A DNA stretch of 64,000 nucleotides from Alphaproteobacteria bacterium. GTDB lineage: Bacteria; Pseudomonadota; Alphaproteobacteria; Caulobacterales; Aquidulcibacteraceae. The DNA lies in NCBI GenBank assembly GCA_018969015.1, contig JAGWZE010000004.1, forward strand, positions 62,001 through 126,000, in the 5' to 3' direction. This document shows, in pieces, positions 37,897 through 46,702 of this stretch. Positions within the stretch are counted from its first letter, which is position 1; each line of letters begins with the position of its first letter. A program made the translations under genes and the position numbers. Below the pieces are notes generated by a model that was not told the DNA's origin, ran no database searches, and saw nothing but the letters and a program-made list of their open reading frames with translations.

Positions 37897-38665
37897 ACTG
37901 CGCCGGACGCTTTTGAAGGAACGCCGTCACGCCCTCGGCGAAATCGGCGGTGCGGCCGGCGTCGCGCTGGATGATGCGCTCCTGCTGCAGCTGGTCCTTC
38001 CAGTGGTGGTCGAGCGAGTCCCAGGCGATCTTGCGGATCATGGCGAGGGATTTGGGGCCATTGGCGAGCTCGGTCGCGAGCGCCTTGGCGGTGGCCAACA
38101 GCTCGCCATCGGGCACGACGCGATTGACCATGCCCCACTCGAGCGCCTTGGCCGCAGGCACTTTTTCGCCGAGCAGCATCATTTCCATGGCGCGTGCGCG
38201 CCCGATCATGCGCGGCAGCAGGTACGTCGAGCCGCCGTCCGGCACGAGGCCGATGCGGCGGAACGCCTGCAGGAAATAGGCGCTCTCGCCGGCGACGATC
38301 AGATCGCCCATCAGCGCGAACGAGCAGCCGACGCCGGCCGCCGCGCCGTTCACCGCCGTGACGAACGGGATCGGCAGATCGCGCAGGAAGGTGACGAACG
38401 GGTTGTAGTGGCTTTCCAGCGCCGCGCCGGCGTCCATTTCGCCAGTGCCGCGGCCGGACATGCCGCCGCCCGAAAGGTTCGCGCCGGAGCAGAAGCCGCG
38501 GCCTTCACCCGTCAGGATGACCGCGCGGGCCTCGCCGGCGGCCTTCTTGAAGGCGGCGTCGAGGCCGATGACCATATCGAGCCCGGCGGCGTTCATCGTG
38601 GCCGGATCGGCCATGGTGATGATGGCGACCCCGTTTTCCAGGGCGTAGCGGACTTTCTCGGTCAT
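37883..38665 (-). CDS. Enoyl-CoA hydratase/isomerase family protein
   Basis: 260 aa crotonase fold. The oxyanion-hole segments are FCSGANL (with a Gly-rich insert after it) and AVNGAAAGVGCSFAL. The residue at the second catalytic Glu position is Asp, in GLVPDGGSTYLLPR, a pattern typical of PaaG-type isomerases rather than standard hydratases. Likely acts in fatty or aromatic acid degradation. GGAGGAACCC precedes the ATG. Confidence 0.9.
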   Translation of the reverse strand: MTEKVRYALENGVAIITMADPATMNAAGLDMVIGLDAAFKKAAGEARAVILTGEGRGFCSGANLSGGGMSGRGTGEMDAGAALESHYNPFVTFLRDLPIPFVTAVNGAAAGVGCSFALMGDLIVAGESAYFLQAFRRIGLVPDGGSTYLLPRMIGRARAMEMMLLGEKVPAAKALEWGMVNRVVPDGELLATAKALATELANGPKSLAMIRKIAWDSLDHHWKDQLQQERIIQRDAGRTADFAEGVTAFLQKRPAQFKGA

Positions 38666-38722
38666 GGGTTCCTCCGGTCGTTGCCGCGCACGCTAAACCG
38701 CGCGGCCGTCCGGACAAAGCCC

Positions 38723-39781
38723 TCACGCAGCGGAACGGGCGTTCGGATCGGCGTCCGTGGTGATGCGGTTGCGGCCGCCGCGCTTGGAGGCGTAGAGGCA
38801 CGCGTCGGCGCGCTCCATGAGCGCCTCCATGCTGTCGGACACACGCATGCGCGCGATGCCGACGGAGATGGTGATCTTGCCGAGGTCCTCGCCGGTCGAT
38901 TTCCGGAACAGCTTCTTCGATTCGATCTGCGAGCGGACCGCCTCGGCGATCGTGTGCGCCTCGGTGAGGCCGACGCCCGGCATCACGATGGCGAACTCCT
39001 CGCCGCCATAGCGGGCGACGCAGAACTCGTCCAACGCCGCCTTGCGCAGGGTCGTCGCGATGAAGCGGATGATCTGGTCCCCGGTCTGGTGGCCCCAGGT
39101 GTCGTTGAAGCGCTTGAAGTGGTCGATGTCGCACATCAGCAGGCACAGATCGCGGCCTGTGGCGCGGCTTTCCTTCATGCGCGCGCGCAACGTCTGATCG
39201 AGCGCCTTGCGGTTGAAAAGCCCCGTGAGGCCGTCCGACATGGACTCGGCGCGCACCTGGATCAGCGTCTCGCGCAGCGTCTCCATCTCGCGCGAGCTGT
39301 CCTGCAGGCGCGTGGTGAGGGCGCGGTTGTTCTGCGCCATCTGCACCGTCGCCGAGGCGAGGCCCGCGATCAGTTCGCGCAGGTTGCGCGCGTCGATCCC
39401 GAGCTCGAGGATCGAAGCGGCGCGTTCGAGGGTGTCGGAATAATCGCCCTGCTGCTGCCCGGCGGACTGCAATGCGGCGACGACCTCGTTGATCTCGCGG
39501 GCGATCGATTCGCCCGAGGCGAGCAGCTGGGCGGTGAAGCGCTCGCTGGTGAAGAACGCCTCGTGCAGTTCGGCGTTGAGATCATCCGTGAACGGGTGCC
39601 CCGCCGCGACGATCTCCTCGATCCGGCGTCGAAGGTCGGGGTGCCCGCCGAGCTTGTAGGACAGCCACACCTCGTAGTTCTGCGACGAAGGGGGCACGTT
39701 GTGATTGCCCATCAGGTCGACGGTCTCGTGCCCGAGGACGATGCCGGCTGGGCCGCGGAGGGGGTGGAGCGTGTCGGTCAC
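38723..39781 (-). CDS. GGDEF-domain diguanylate cyclase
   Basis: 352 aa, cytosolic. N-terminal sensory region with no recognised domain (about 1-175, with helical coiled-coil character near 90-175), then a GGDEF domain with SDGLTGLFNRKALD at its start and the active site RYGGEEF (GGEEF 259-263), so cyclase activity is expected. The RxxD inhibitory site normally nine residues before GGEEF is absent (Phe253 at the Asp position), suggesting no product inhibition. Makes cyclic di-GMP from GTP. Confidence 0.92.
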   Translation of the reverse strand: MTDTLHPLRGPAGIVLGHETVDLMGNHNVPPSSQNYEVWLSYKLGGHPDLRRRIEEIVAAGHPFTDDLNAELHEAFFTSERFTAQLLASGESIAREINEVVAALQSAGQQQGDYSDTLERAASILELGIDARNLRELIAGLASATVQMAQNNRALTTRLQDSSREMETLRETLIQVRAESMSDGLTGLFNRKALDQTLRARMKESRATGRDLCLLMCDIDHFKRFNDTWGHQTGDQIIRFIATTLRKAALDEFCVARYGGEEFAIVMPGVGLTEAHTIAEAVRSQIESKKLFRKSTGEDLGKITISVGIARMRVSDSMEALMERADACLYASKRGGRNRITTDADPNARSAA

Positions 39782-39943
39782 GGCGGTCTCACTTGTGTCT
39801 CACCCCGGCGTAGTTCGATTTGGTGGACGGGAAGTAAACGCCCGTTAAGGCGTGGGACTTGCGCCCGGCGGCGCCCCCCGCATACTGCGCCGCGAACCGC
39901 CGGCGGGCCCTCCCAAGAGGCCGACGAGGCGAGGGAGGCATCA

Positions 39944-41395
39944 ATGAACGTCATGACGAACCTATCGGCGGAAGAGCAGAAACGCCGCATGAAAGAGACC
40001 CTGGAGCGCCAGAAGGCCCGCCAGATCGCCGAAGGCATTCCCTCCGCCGCGGTGCGAATCGACCGGATCGACCGCGCGATCGGCCTGCTCGTCGACCACG
40101 CCAAGGAGATCGCCGACGCCCTCGACGCCGACTTCGGCGCACGCTCGAAGGACGCCTCCGTCCTGACCGACGTCGCCGGCTCGATCGGCCCGCTCAAGCA
40201 CGCGAAAGCCCATGTGGCCAAATGGATGCGCAGCTCCAAGCGCAAGCCGGAGTTCCCGTTCGGGCTGCTCGGCGCCAAGGCGGAAGTGCGCTTCCAGCCC
40301 AAGGGCGTGGTGGGGATCATCAGCCCCTGGAACTTCCCGGTGAACCTGACCTTCGCGCCGCTCGCGGGCGTTCTCGCCGCCGGCAACCGGGCCATGATCA
40401 AGCCGTCCGAGCTCACGCCCGCCACGAGCGAGCTGATGAAGGCGATGTTCGCGAAGGCCTTCACCGAGGACGAAATCGCGGTCTTCACGGGCGGGGCGGA
40501 CGTCGGCGCGGCGTTCTCCGGGCTCGCCTTCGACCACCTGATTTTCACCGGCGGCACCTCGATCGCCTACCACGTCATGCGCGCGGCCTCGGAAAACCTC
40601 GTGCCGCTGACGCTCGAACTGGGCGGTAAAAGCCCCGTCGTCGTGGGCCGGTCGGCCGATCTCGGCCAGGCCGCCGCCCGGGTCATGGCGGGCAAGACGC
40701 TCAACGCCGGCCAGATCTGCCTTGCGCCGGACTACGTGATCGCGCCGGCCGAACAGCGTGACGCCTTCGTCGAAGCGGCGACGCGGGCGGTCGCTTCGAT
40801 GTTCCCGACCATCCGCGACAACCCGGACTACACGGCCATCATCAGCCAGCGCCACTACGACCGGATCCGCAGCCTCGTCGACGACGCGCGGGCGAAGGGC
40901 GCCAAGGTGGTGGAGATCAACCCCGCCAACGAGGACTTCAGCCAGCAGGAGTTCCGCAAGATCCCGCCCACGCTGATCCTCGACCCGACCGACGACATGA
41001 AGGTCATGCAGGAAGAGATTTTCGGCCCGGTCCTGCCGGTGAAGACCTACGCCAACGTCACGGACGCGGTGGGCTACATCAACGCCAATCCGCGCCCGCT
41101 GGGCCTCTATTATTTCGGCAAGGACGAGGCCGAACAGGAGGCCGTGCTGACGAACACGACGTCGGGCGGCGTGACGGTGAACGACGTGATCTACCACGTC
41201 GCCCAGGAAGACCTGCCGTTCGGCGGCGTCGGCCCGGCCGGCATGGGGTCCTATCACGGCTATGACGGCTTCCTCGAGTTCTCCCACCGTCGCGCCGTCT
41301 ACAAGCAGACGGGCAACGACAAGGTCATGGCGATGACCCGCCCGCCTTACACCGACGGCTTCCGCAAGCTGATCGGCGGACGGGTGAAACGCTGA
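39944..41395 (+). CDS. Coniferyl aldehyde dehydrogenase-like aldehyde dehydrogenase
   Basis: 483 aa NAD(P)-dependent enzyme. SPWNFPVNL and FTGGT in the cofactor fold, general base E225 (LELGGKSP) and nucleophile C259 (NAGQICLAPDYV). The Q-I-C-L-A-P-D-Y signature and the short C-terminus ending near YKQTGN resemble the CalB group, acting on long-chain or phenolic aldehydes. GAGGGAGG precedes the ATG. The open frame extends far upstream without a stop, but the homology and ribosome-binding site fix this start. Confidence 0.92.
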   Translation: MNVMTNLSAEEQKRRMKETLERQKARQIAEGIPSAAVRIDRIDRAIGLLVDHAKEIADALDADFGARSKDASVLTDVAGSIGPLKHAKAHVAKWMRSSKRKPEFPFGLLGAKAEVRFQPKGVVGIISPWNFPVNLTFAPLAGVLAAGNRAMIKPSELTPATSELMKAMFAKAFTEDEIAVFTGGADVGAAFSGLAFDHLIFTGGTSIAYHVMRAASENLVPLTLELGGKSPVVVGRSADLGQAAARVMAGKTLNAGQICLAPDYVIAPAEQRDAFVEAATRAVASMFPTIRDNPDYTAIISQRHYDRIRSLVDDARAKGAKVVEINPANEDFSQQEFRKIPPTLILDPTDDMKVMQEEIFGPVLPVKTYANVTDAVGYINANPRPLGLYYFGKDEAEQEAVLTNTTSGGVTVNDVIYHVAQEDLPFGGVGPAGMGSYHGYDGFLEFSHRRAVYKQTGNDKVMAMTRPPYTDGFRKLIGGRVKR

Positions 41396-41479
41396 GACCG
41401 AGGCCGGCCCCGCATCCAAAAGCGGGGTCGGCTGCATCCTAGCCTGAAAGCCCCGGCGTGCGCCGGGCGAGGAGGCGAA

Positions 41480-42484
41480 ATGGAGCGGTTTCTCGTGGGG
41501 GCGGCCCTGGCCGCAGCGGCGCTGATAGCGATCGGCTCGGCGCTCGGGCCGTCGGCCTTCCAGTTCCACATCGAGGACGACGACAACGAGACCGTGATCG
41601 AAGGCGCGCCGCTGGCTGCGGGCGCGCCGCAGTCGTTCAAGGTCGGCGACATCGACGTCCGCGGCGCCGCTGCGCTGCTCACCGTCACCCCGGAAGACCG
41701 GACCGACGTGGAAGTCGTCCTGGTCAGCGCCGGCAAGCTGCCCGCCGTGGCGGTGCGGCAGTCCGGCGACCGGCTGATCCTGGACGGCGGCCTGCGCCGC
41801 CGGGTGCACCGGTGCAGCAGCGGCTCGCCCTTCACGGTGAGCGTTTCGGGCATAGGCGACCTCACGGAAGCCGATCTCACCCGCATCGAGATCAAGACGC
41901 CGCGGACGCTGAAGCTCGGCGTTTCGGACGGCGTGCGCGCGACGGTGGGCCCGTCGAACGGGGCGGAGCTGTCCTTCGCAGGTTGCGCGGGCGGCGTCGT
42001 GGGCGACGTGAGCGGCCCGCTCGAGATCAATTCCGCCGGCTCGGGCGACGTGATCGCCGGCGCGGCGCAATCGGCGAAAGCCAACATCGCGGGCTCCGGG
42101 GCCGTCACGCTCGGCGCGGTGGCGCAGGGGCTCGAAGTGTCGATCGCCGGTTCGGGCTCGACGCGCGCGACGTCCGTCACCGGGCCGTTCGAGGCGTCGA
42201 TTGCAGGCTCGGGCGACGTCGACGTCACCAGCGGCGCGATCACCACGGCCAAGGTGTCGATCGCGGGCTCGGGCGACGTGACCATCGCCGCGCCGGTGAC
42301 CGAACTCGACGCCAGCATCATGGGCTCGGGGGACGTGGACGTGGCCTCGGTGTCGGGCGCGGTGAAGCGCAGCGTGGTGGGCTCGGGCGGCGTGTCGATC
42401 GGCGGCGTGAAGCCGGTGGGCGTCACGTCTGGCGCCGCGACGCCGCCGACCGCGCCAACACCGCCCAAGCCGCCGCAGCCGTAA
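41480..42484 (+). CDS. DUF2807 (head GIN domain) beta-helix protein
   Basis: 334 aa with an N-terminal signal or anchor (about 1-22), a beta-rich region, then a right-handed beta-helix built from seven turns carrying (I/S)AGSG(D/A/S/G)V roughly every 18-20 residues (about 185-310), and a Pro-rich tail. A single disulfide-capable pair (C113 and C169 region) is present. Envelope protein of unknown function. GAGGAGG precedes the ATG. Confidence 0.85.
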   Translation: MERFLVGAALAAAALIAIGSALGPSAFQFHIEDDDNETVIEGAPLAAGAPQSFKVGDIDVRGAAALLTVTPEDRTDVEVVLVSAGKLPAVAVRQSGDRLILDGGLRRRVHRCSSGSPFTVSVSGIGDLTEADLTRIEIKTPRTLKLGVSDGVRATVGPSNGAELSFAGCAGGVVGDVSGPLEINSAGSGDVIAGAAQSAKANIAGSGAVTLGAVAQGLEVSIAGSGSTRATSVTGPFEASIAGSGDVDVTSGAITTAKVSIAGSGDVTIAAPVTELDASIMGSGDVDVASVSGAVKRSVVGSGGVSIGGVKPVGVTSGAATPPTAPTPPKPPQP

Positions 42485-42501
42485 GCCTTCGCGCGCCGCG
42501 G

Positions 42502-42888
42502 CTAGGGCGGGCTGTCCCGCCCGGCCGCCGCCGCGATGTCCCGCATCAGGTCAACGGCGCCGGCGCGAACCGCCTCGGCGCCGTAGCGGTTTTCGAGTGC
42601 GCGCACCATCGCCGCGAGCCCGCGTGCGGCCGGCGGCGGCGCGCCGGCGCACACCTTGGCGGCGAGCGCGTCGGCCTTGTCCTGCGCCGACGCGAGCAGC
42701 GGCGCGAGGCGGGCGCGCACATCGGCCAGCAGCGTCGGCGCCGGCTTGGTGGGCGCGCCCTTCTCCAGCGCGGCGAGGAGCGTGGCGTCGTCGTGGCGAC
42801 GGATCACGGCGAACAGGCGCGCGAGCGCCTCGGGATCGCGACGCAGGCGCGCGAGAAGCGCGAGCGCGGCGCGATCGGCCGGCTTCAT
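42502..42888 (-). CDS. Small helical protein coupled to the TIR-ParA gene
   Basis: 128 aa, Ala/Arg/Leu-rich and almost entirely helical, no signal peptide or membrane segment. Its ATG overlaps the stop of the TIR-ParA gene (ATGA), so the two are made together. A closing segment ENRYGAEAVRAGAVDLMRDIAAA resembles other small alphaproteobacterial helical proteins but no family is recognised. A partner or regulator of the ATPase is the simplest guess. Confidence 0.68.
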   Translation of the reverse strand: MKPADRAALALLARLRRDPEALARLFAVIRRHDDATLLAALEKGAPTKPAPTLLADVRARLAPLLASAQDKADALAAKVCAGAPPPAARGLAAMVRALENRYGAEAVRAGAVDLMRDIAAAAGRDSPP

Positions 42889-44159
42889 TGCTCGGCCCGG
42901 CGCAGGATTTCGGCCGCGGCGGCCGTGAGCGATTCCTTCAGGCTGCGCTGGGCGAGGCGCATGATCGCGGTCGCGTTGATCGGATTGAAGGCGTAGCGCT
43001 CGTCCGGCGTCGCCCGCAGCAGGCCGGAATAGGGGATCGCGGTCGACAACAGCGCCGAACCGAAAAAGGGCGCCGCGGCAATCTCGTTGCGGGTGAGCGT
43101 ATCGACGTCCGCGAGGCGTGAGCGCACGCGGTCGCCGACGCCGTTGAGCAGCACGGAGAACTCCTGCGGCCGCAGCGGCCGTTCGCGGATCTCGCGCGTC
43201 ACCCACTCCAGCATCGACAGTCCGGACAAGGAGTATCTCTCGGGACGGACGGGCGCGACGATGTGGTCGCTGGCGGTGATCGCGCAGCGCGTGAGGAACG
43301 TCGCGCACGGGTTGGTGTCGATGACGACGGCCTGATAGTTCGCGCGCAGCAGCGAGATGAACTGGTGGAAGCGCGCGAAGGCCTCGTCCTTGTCACGCGG
43401 GGCGACGGCGTCGAGCGTGAACTCGAACAGCCGATCGTCGCCCGGCGCGAGATCGAGCCGCGCCCGCGCGCCGGGGCCAAGGCCCGAGCGGTTCAGGCTG
43501 ACGATGCAATCGAGAAAGCGCGACGGATGGATCGAGGTTTCGCCGCGCGGCGACAGGATCGAATAGAGGGAGCGGTTCTCCTCGCGCATGCGGTTGCGCT
43601 CGATCGGCGCGAGGAAATACTGCGACAGGTTGTGTTGGGGATCGAGGTCCACGAACACGACGGAGCGGCTGTCTACCATGTGCGCCGCCGCGAACAGATT
43701 GGCGGCGAGCACGGTTTTGCCGACACCACCCTTGATGTTCAGCATCGAGATGACGCGTCCCGAGCCGCTGGCGCCGCGTACGGCCGCGACGATCGATGCG
43801 ACCACGCTGGGATGATCGAACGGACGCGCCAGGATCGGTCTGCGGCCGTCGATCATCAGGCGCAGCCAGCTGTCGGGGCGCAGCTCCTCCACCACGACCG
43901 GCACGATCGGCTTGGCGTTGTTCAAGGCGGCGACGATCGCCCGGCGCACGGCCTCGGAGGCCTCGGCCGCGGGGGAGATCAGAACGACCATGCAGCGGGC
44001 GTCTGCGGCGGCGAGATGAAGGGCGCGCCGCGCGGTGTCGTGCGCCAGCTCCTCGCCGCCGAGCTGCACGTCGAGGCCGGCGGACGCCAACATCTGCGCA
44101 GTCTGCGCGGCCAACGGCGCATCGGCCGGCGCATAGGCGATGTAGGCGGCATGCGGCAT
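42885..44159 (-). CDS. TIR-like domain fused to a ParA/MinD-type ATPase
   Basis: 424 aa. Residues 1-127 read as a TIR_2-type domain: YIAYAPAD strand and loop, GLDVQLGGEEL, CMVVLISPAAEAS and KPIVPVVVEEL. The catalytic Glu of TIR NAD hydrolases (pattern S-x-W-x-x-x-E) is Ala74 here and the Trp is Ala70, so NADase activity is doubtful. Residues 134-424 are a ParA-type ATPase with deviant Walker A KGGVGKT (143-149), switch region DLDPQHNLSQYF (171-182) and a VVIDTNP Walker B. ParA-like ATPases dimerise on ATP and position cargo on DNA or membrane. No parB or parS is visible, so it is not a normal partition locus. A distant GGGGAG precedes the ATG; a slightly different start is possible. Confidence 0.82.
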   Translation of the reverse strand: MPHAAYIAYAPADAPLAAQTAQMLASAGLDVQLGGEELAHDTARRALHLAAADARCMVVLISPAAEASEAVRRAIVAALNNAKPIVPVVVEELRPDSWLRLMIDGRRPILARPFDHPSVVASIVAAVRGASGSGRVISMLNIKGGVGKTVLAANLFAAAHMVDSRSVVFVDLDPQHNLSQYFLAPIERNRMREENRSLYSILSPRGETSIHPSRFLDCIVSLNRSGLGPGARARLDLAPGDDRLFEFTLDAVAPRDKDEAFARFHQFISLLRANYQAVVIDTNPCATFLTRCAITASDHIVAPVRPERYSLSGLSMLEWVTREIRERPLRPQEFSVLLNGVGDRVRSRLADVDTLTRNEIAAAPFFGSALLSTAIPYSGLLRATPDERYAFNPINATAIMRLAQRSLKESLTAAAAEILRRAEQ

Positions 44160-44294
44160 GCGGCGGCGCGGTCTCCCCGGGGCCGGCCGTTGTACCCATG
44201 GGGATGACGCGGGCGCAATGTCGGTGGGCGGCGGGGGCTGCGCCGATCCATCGCGTGGCGGCGGCCGTGGCCGAAGGGCAGGATCGCGCCCTGC

Positions 44295-44738
44295 ATGCTG
44301 GCCGATCTCGCGCTCGCGACCGTGATGGTCGCACTCACCGTCACGATCCACTTCTTCGGGCTCCTCGGGCTTTTGAGGTTGCTGCGGGCGCGCGGCTCGC
44401 GGTTCCGGGCGCACGAGAGCATCGCCGGCCAGGGCGCGCTTATCCTCTTCGTGGTGTTCGGGATTTTCGCCATCCACACGGTGGAGATCTGGCTCTATGC
44501 GGCGGCCTATTCGGCCGTCGGCGCGGCCCCGGATTTCGAGACCGCGCTCTATTATTCGACGGTCACGTTCGCCTCGCTGGGGCAGGGCGACGTGACGCTC
44601 GCGCACGAGTGGCGGCTGTTCGGGGCGATCGAGGCGGCCAACGGGGTGATCCTGTTCGCCTGGTCGACGGCGTTTCTCCTGGCGGTGATGGCCCGGCTGC
44701 GCACGCTGGAGCATGACTGGCTGGAGCCGGGGAGCTGA
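44295..44738 (+). CDS. Two-pore-domain-like ion channel family protein
   Basis: 147 aa. Membrane helices at about 3-27, 47-71 and 107-131, with a re-entrant pore-loop-like segment ALYYSTVTFASLGQGD between the last two. The segment aligns with the potassium-channel filter region (T-x-x-T-x-G-Y-G-D), but Tyr is Gln and the Thr is Ser, so potassium selectivity is doubtful. No cytoplasmic sensor domain. Divergent from the TIR-ParA gene with a 135-bp spacer. Confidence 0.75.
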   Translation: MLADLALATVMVALTVTIHFFGLLGLLRLLRARGSRFRAHESIAGQGALILFVVFGIFAIHTVEIWLYAAAYSAVGAAPDFETALYYSTVTFASLGQGDVTLAHEWRLFGAIEAANGVILFAWSTAFLLAVMARLRTLEHDWLEPGS

Positions 44739-44831
44739 CCTAGGCGGCGCGGGGCCGGGACCGGGACCGGTCTGGGCTGTGGCGCCGCGTCGCGCCTGTC
44801 CACCAAGCGCCCGTTGTGCTAAGCAGCGGTC

Positions 44832-46211
44832 ATGCAAGAGAAATGGACGCCCTCAGGCTGGCGGGCCAAGCCCGCCAAGCACATCCCGACCGATTACCCC
44901 GATCCCGCCGCCCTGGCCCGGGTCGAGGACACGTTGCGGAGCTATCCGCCGCTGGTGTTCGCCGGTGAGGCCCGCAATCTGAAAGCGAGCCTCGCCAAGG
45001 TGGCGCGCGGGGAGGCGTTCCTGCTGCAGGGCGGGGACTGCGCCGAGAGCTTCAAGGAGTTCCACCCGGACGCGATCCGCGACACGTTCCGCGCGCTGAT
45101 GCAGATGGCGGTCGTCCTGACGTTCGCGGGCGCCAAGCCCGTGGTGAAGGTGGGGCGGATCGCCGGCCAGTTCGGCAAGCCGCGCTCGGAGCCGACCGAG
45201 ACGATCAACGGCGTGACGCTGCCGTCCTACCGGGGCGACAACATCAACGGCATGGAGTTCACGCCCGAAGCGCGGATTCCGGATCCGGAGCGCCTGCTCA
45301 AGGCCTATTCGCAATCGGCGGCGACGCTGAACCTGATCCGCGCCTTCGCCGGCGGCGGCTATGCCGATCTGCACAACGTCCATCGCTGGACGCTGGGATT
45401 CGTCGAGGGCAGCCCGCAGGGCGAGCGCTACCGCAAGCTGGCCGACCGGATCTCGGAATCGCTCGACTTCATGGCTGCCTGTGGCGTGACGCCGGATACG
45501 ACGCCGCAGATGCGCGCGGTGGACGTCTACACGTCCCACGAGGCGCTGCTGCTCGGCTACGAGGAGGCGATGACGCGCGTGGATTCCACGACGGGCGACT
45601 GGTACGACACCTCCGCCCACATGGTGTGGATCGGCGATCGCACGCGCCAGCTCGACGGCGCGCACGTGGAATTCTGCCGCGGCGTGAAGAACCCGATCGG
45701 CATGAAGTGCGGCCCGACGCTGGAGCCGGATGATCTCCTGCGCCTGATCGACCGTCTCAACCCGGACAATGAGCCCGGCCGCCTGACGCTGATCGCGCGC
45801 TTCGGCGCGGAGAAGGCGGCCGCTGGCCTGCCGCGTCTGGTGCGGACGGTGCAGCGCGAGGGGCGCACGGTCGTGTGGTCGTGCGATCCCATGCACGGCA
45901 ACACGCTCAAGACCGGCTCCGGCTTCAAGACGCGTCCGTTCGACCGCATCCTCTCGGAAGTGCGCACCTTCATGGAAGTGCTGCCGGCCGAGGGCGCCTA
46001 TCCCGGCGGCGTGCACGTCGAGATGACGGGCCAGAACGTCACCGAGTGTCTCGGCGGCGCGACCGAGATCACCGAGGACGCACTGTCGTCGCGCTACCAC
46101 ACACACTGCGATCCGCGGCTGAACGGGGAGCAGGCGCTGGACCTGGCGTTCCTCGTGGCCGAGGCGCTGCGGGGCGCGCGGGTCGAGGCGCGGCGGGCGA
46201 AGGCGGGCTGA
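44832..46211 (+). CDS. 3-deoxy-7-phosphoheptulonate synthase, class II
   Basis: First enzyme of the shikimate pathway; condenses PEP and erythrose-4-phosphate. 459 aa, plant/Mycobacterium-type (AroA-II). Metal ligands by family comparison: C70 (QGGDCAES), His in DPMHGNT, Glu in [12 protein letters not shown] and Asp in [20 protein letters not shown] is the PEP-binding strand. Complete; monocistronic, with an orphan intergenic region after it. Confidence 0.96.
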   Translation: MQEKWTPSGWRAKPAKHIPTDYPDPAALARVEDTLRSYPPLVFAGEARNLKASLAKVARGEAFLLQGGDCAESFKEFHPDAIRDTFRALMQMAVVLTFAGAKPVVKVGRIAGQFGKPRSEPTETINGVTLPSYRGDNINGMEFTPEARIPDPERLLKAYSQSAATLNLIRAFAGGGYADLHNVHRWTLGFVEGSPQGERYRKLADRISESLDFMAACGVTPDTTPQMRAVDVYTSHEALLLGYEEAMTRVDSTTGDWYDTSAHMVWIGDRTRQLDGAHVEFCRGVKNPIGMKCGPTLEPDDLLRLIDRLNPDNEPGRLTLIARFGAEKAAAGLPRLVRTVQREGRTVVWSCDPMHGNTLKTGSGFKTRPFDRILSEVRTFMEVLPAEGAYPGGVHVEMTGQNVTECLGGATEITEDALSSRYHTHCDPRLNGEQALDLAFLVAEALRGARVEARRAKAG

Positions 46212-46254
46212 CGCGTTTGGCCGCACGGCGCGCCTGCGCCGGCGGGTTCAGCAG

Positions 46255-46350
46255 AAAAAAGGGACGCGGCGGAGAGGCGTGAGCCTGGGTCGGCCGACCC
46301 TGGGGTGCATGCGTTGGTGGGGAGTGGCTTTCGGCCTCTCCGCCGCGTTC
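46255..46350 (-). terminator. Rho-independent terminator on the minus strand
   Basis: Perfect 14-bp arms ACGCGGCGGAGAGG (46264-46277) and CCTCTCCGCCGCGT (46335-46348), extendable by a G-U and a G-C pair. The 57-base loop contains a perfect palindrome GGGTCGGCCGACCC. Read on the minus strand the stem is followed by CCC and six U. It ends minus-strand transcription that started at or before the cfa operon or inside the unexplained region next to it. Confidence 0.75.
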
Positions 46351-46702
46351 GGCGCGCCGGTTTGGTCAACCCGGCGAGGGGCTACTGGTCGGGATCGTCG
46401 CCTACGTTTTCGGCGCTTCACGCGACGTTCGCATCCTCCTTGAGACCCGAGGCCGGAGCTCGCCCTCACCCGGCTTGAGATAGGCGCGCACACCCACACG
46501 GGGGCGACCCTGCTCTCGAGGCAGGATTTCCCGGGTCCTGACCGCAACTCTTTCGGGCGTCACCCCGTCCAAGTCCGTTCACCGATCCGCTGCGCGTTCT
46601 CGACGTTCTAGACCGCCCTGTCGCAGCGACGGGAGAAGTATGCGGCGGGATCGTCCGGGGGCGGATTAGTTTTTGGCTATCCCCCGGCTTCACCGGCGCG
46701 GC
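46351..46702 (-). other. Unexplained transcribed-looking region, possible ncRNA
   Basis: No convincing protein gene in about 350 bases, yet it is bounded on the left by a strong minus-strand terminator. It contains many short self-complementary blocks but no recognisable RNase P, SRP, tmRNA or 6S signature on either strand. AAGGAGG occurs at 46435-46441 (minus strand) directly abutting an ATG, with a GTG-initiated frame rich in Arg/Lys 13 bases further; that frame runs through the terminator stem and looks fortuitous. It could be a small RNA or a long 3' untranslated region of the cfa operon. Confidence 0.35.

Noticed and set aside
37913-39943. A long N-terminal extension of the aldehyde dehydrogenase frame
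   Set aside because: The extension overlaps the enoyl-CoA hydratase and GGDEF genes antisense; homology and a GAGGGAGG site place the start at 39944.
42885-44159. Plasmid or chromosome partition locus
   Set aside because: No parB follows, no parS-like 16-bp palindrome was seen nearby, and the TIR-like N-terminus is foreign to ParA partition proteins.
46248-46421. A short Arg/Lys-rich protein (starting MKRRKRRRR) on the minus strand
   Set aside because: The Shine-Dalgarno is 13 bases away, the frame runs through the terminator stem and its U tract, and no family is matched.
46351-46702. RNase P, tmRNA, SRP or 6S RNA
   Set aside because: I looked for the RNase P core, the TTCGA arm and AANDN-type tag of tmRNA and the SRP tetraloop region on both strands; only a vague GGTCAGG-like stretch exists, with the wrong context.
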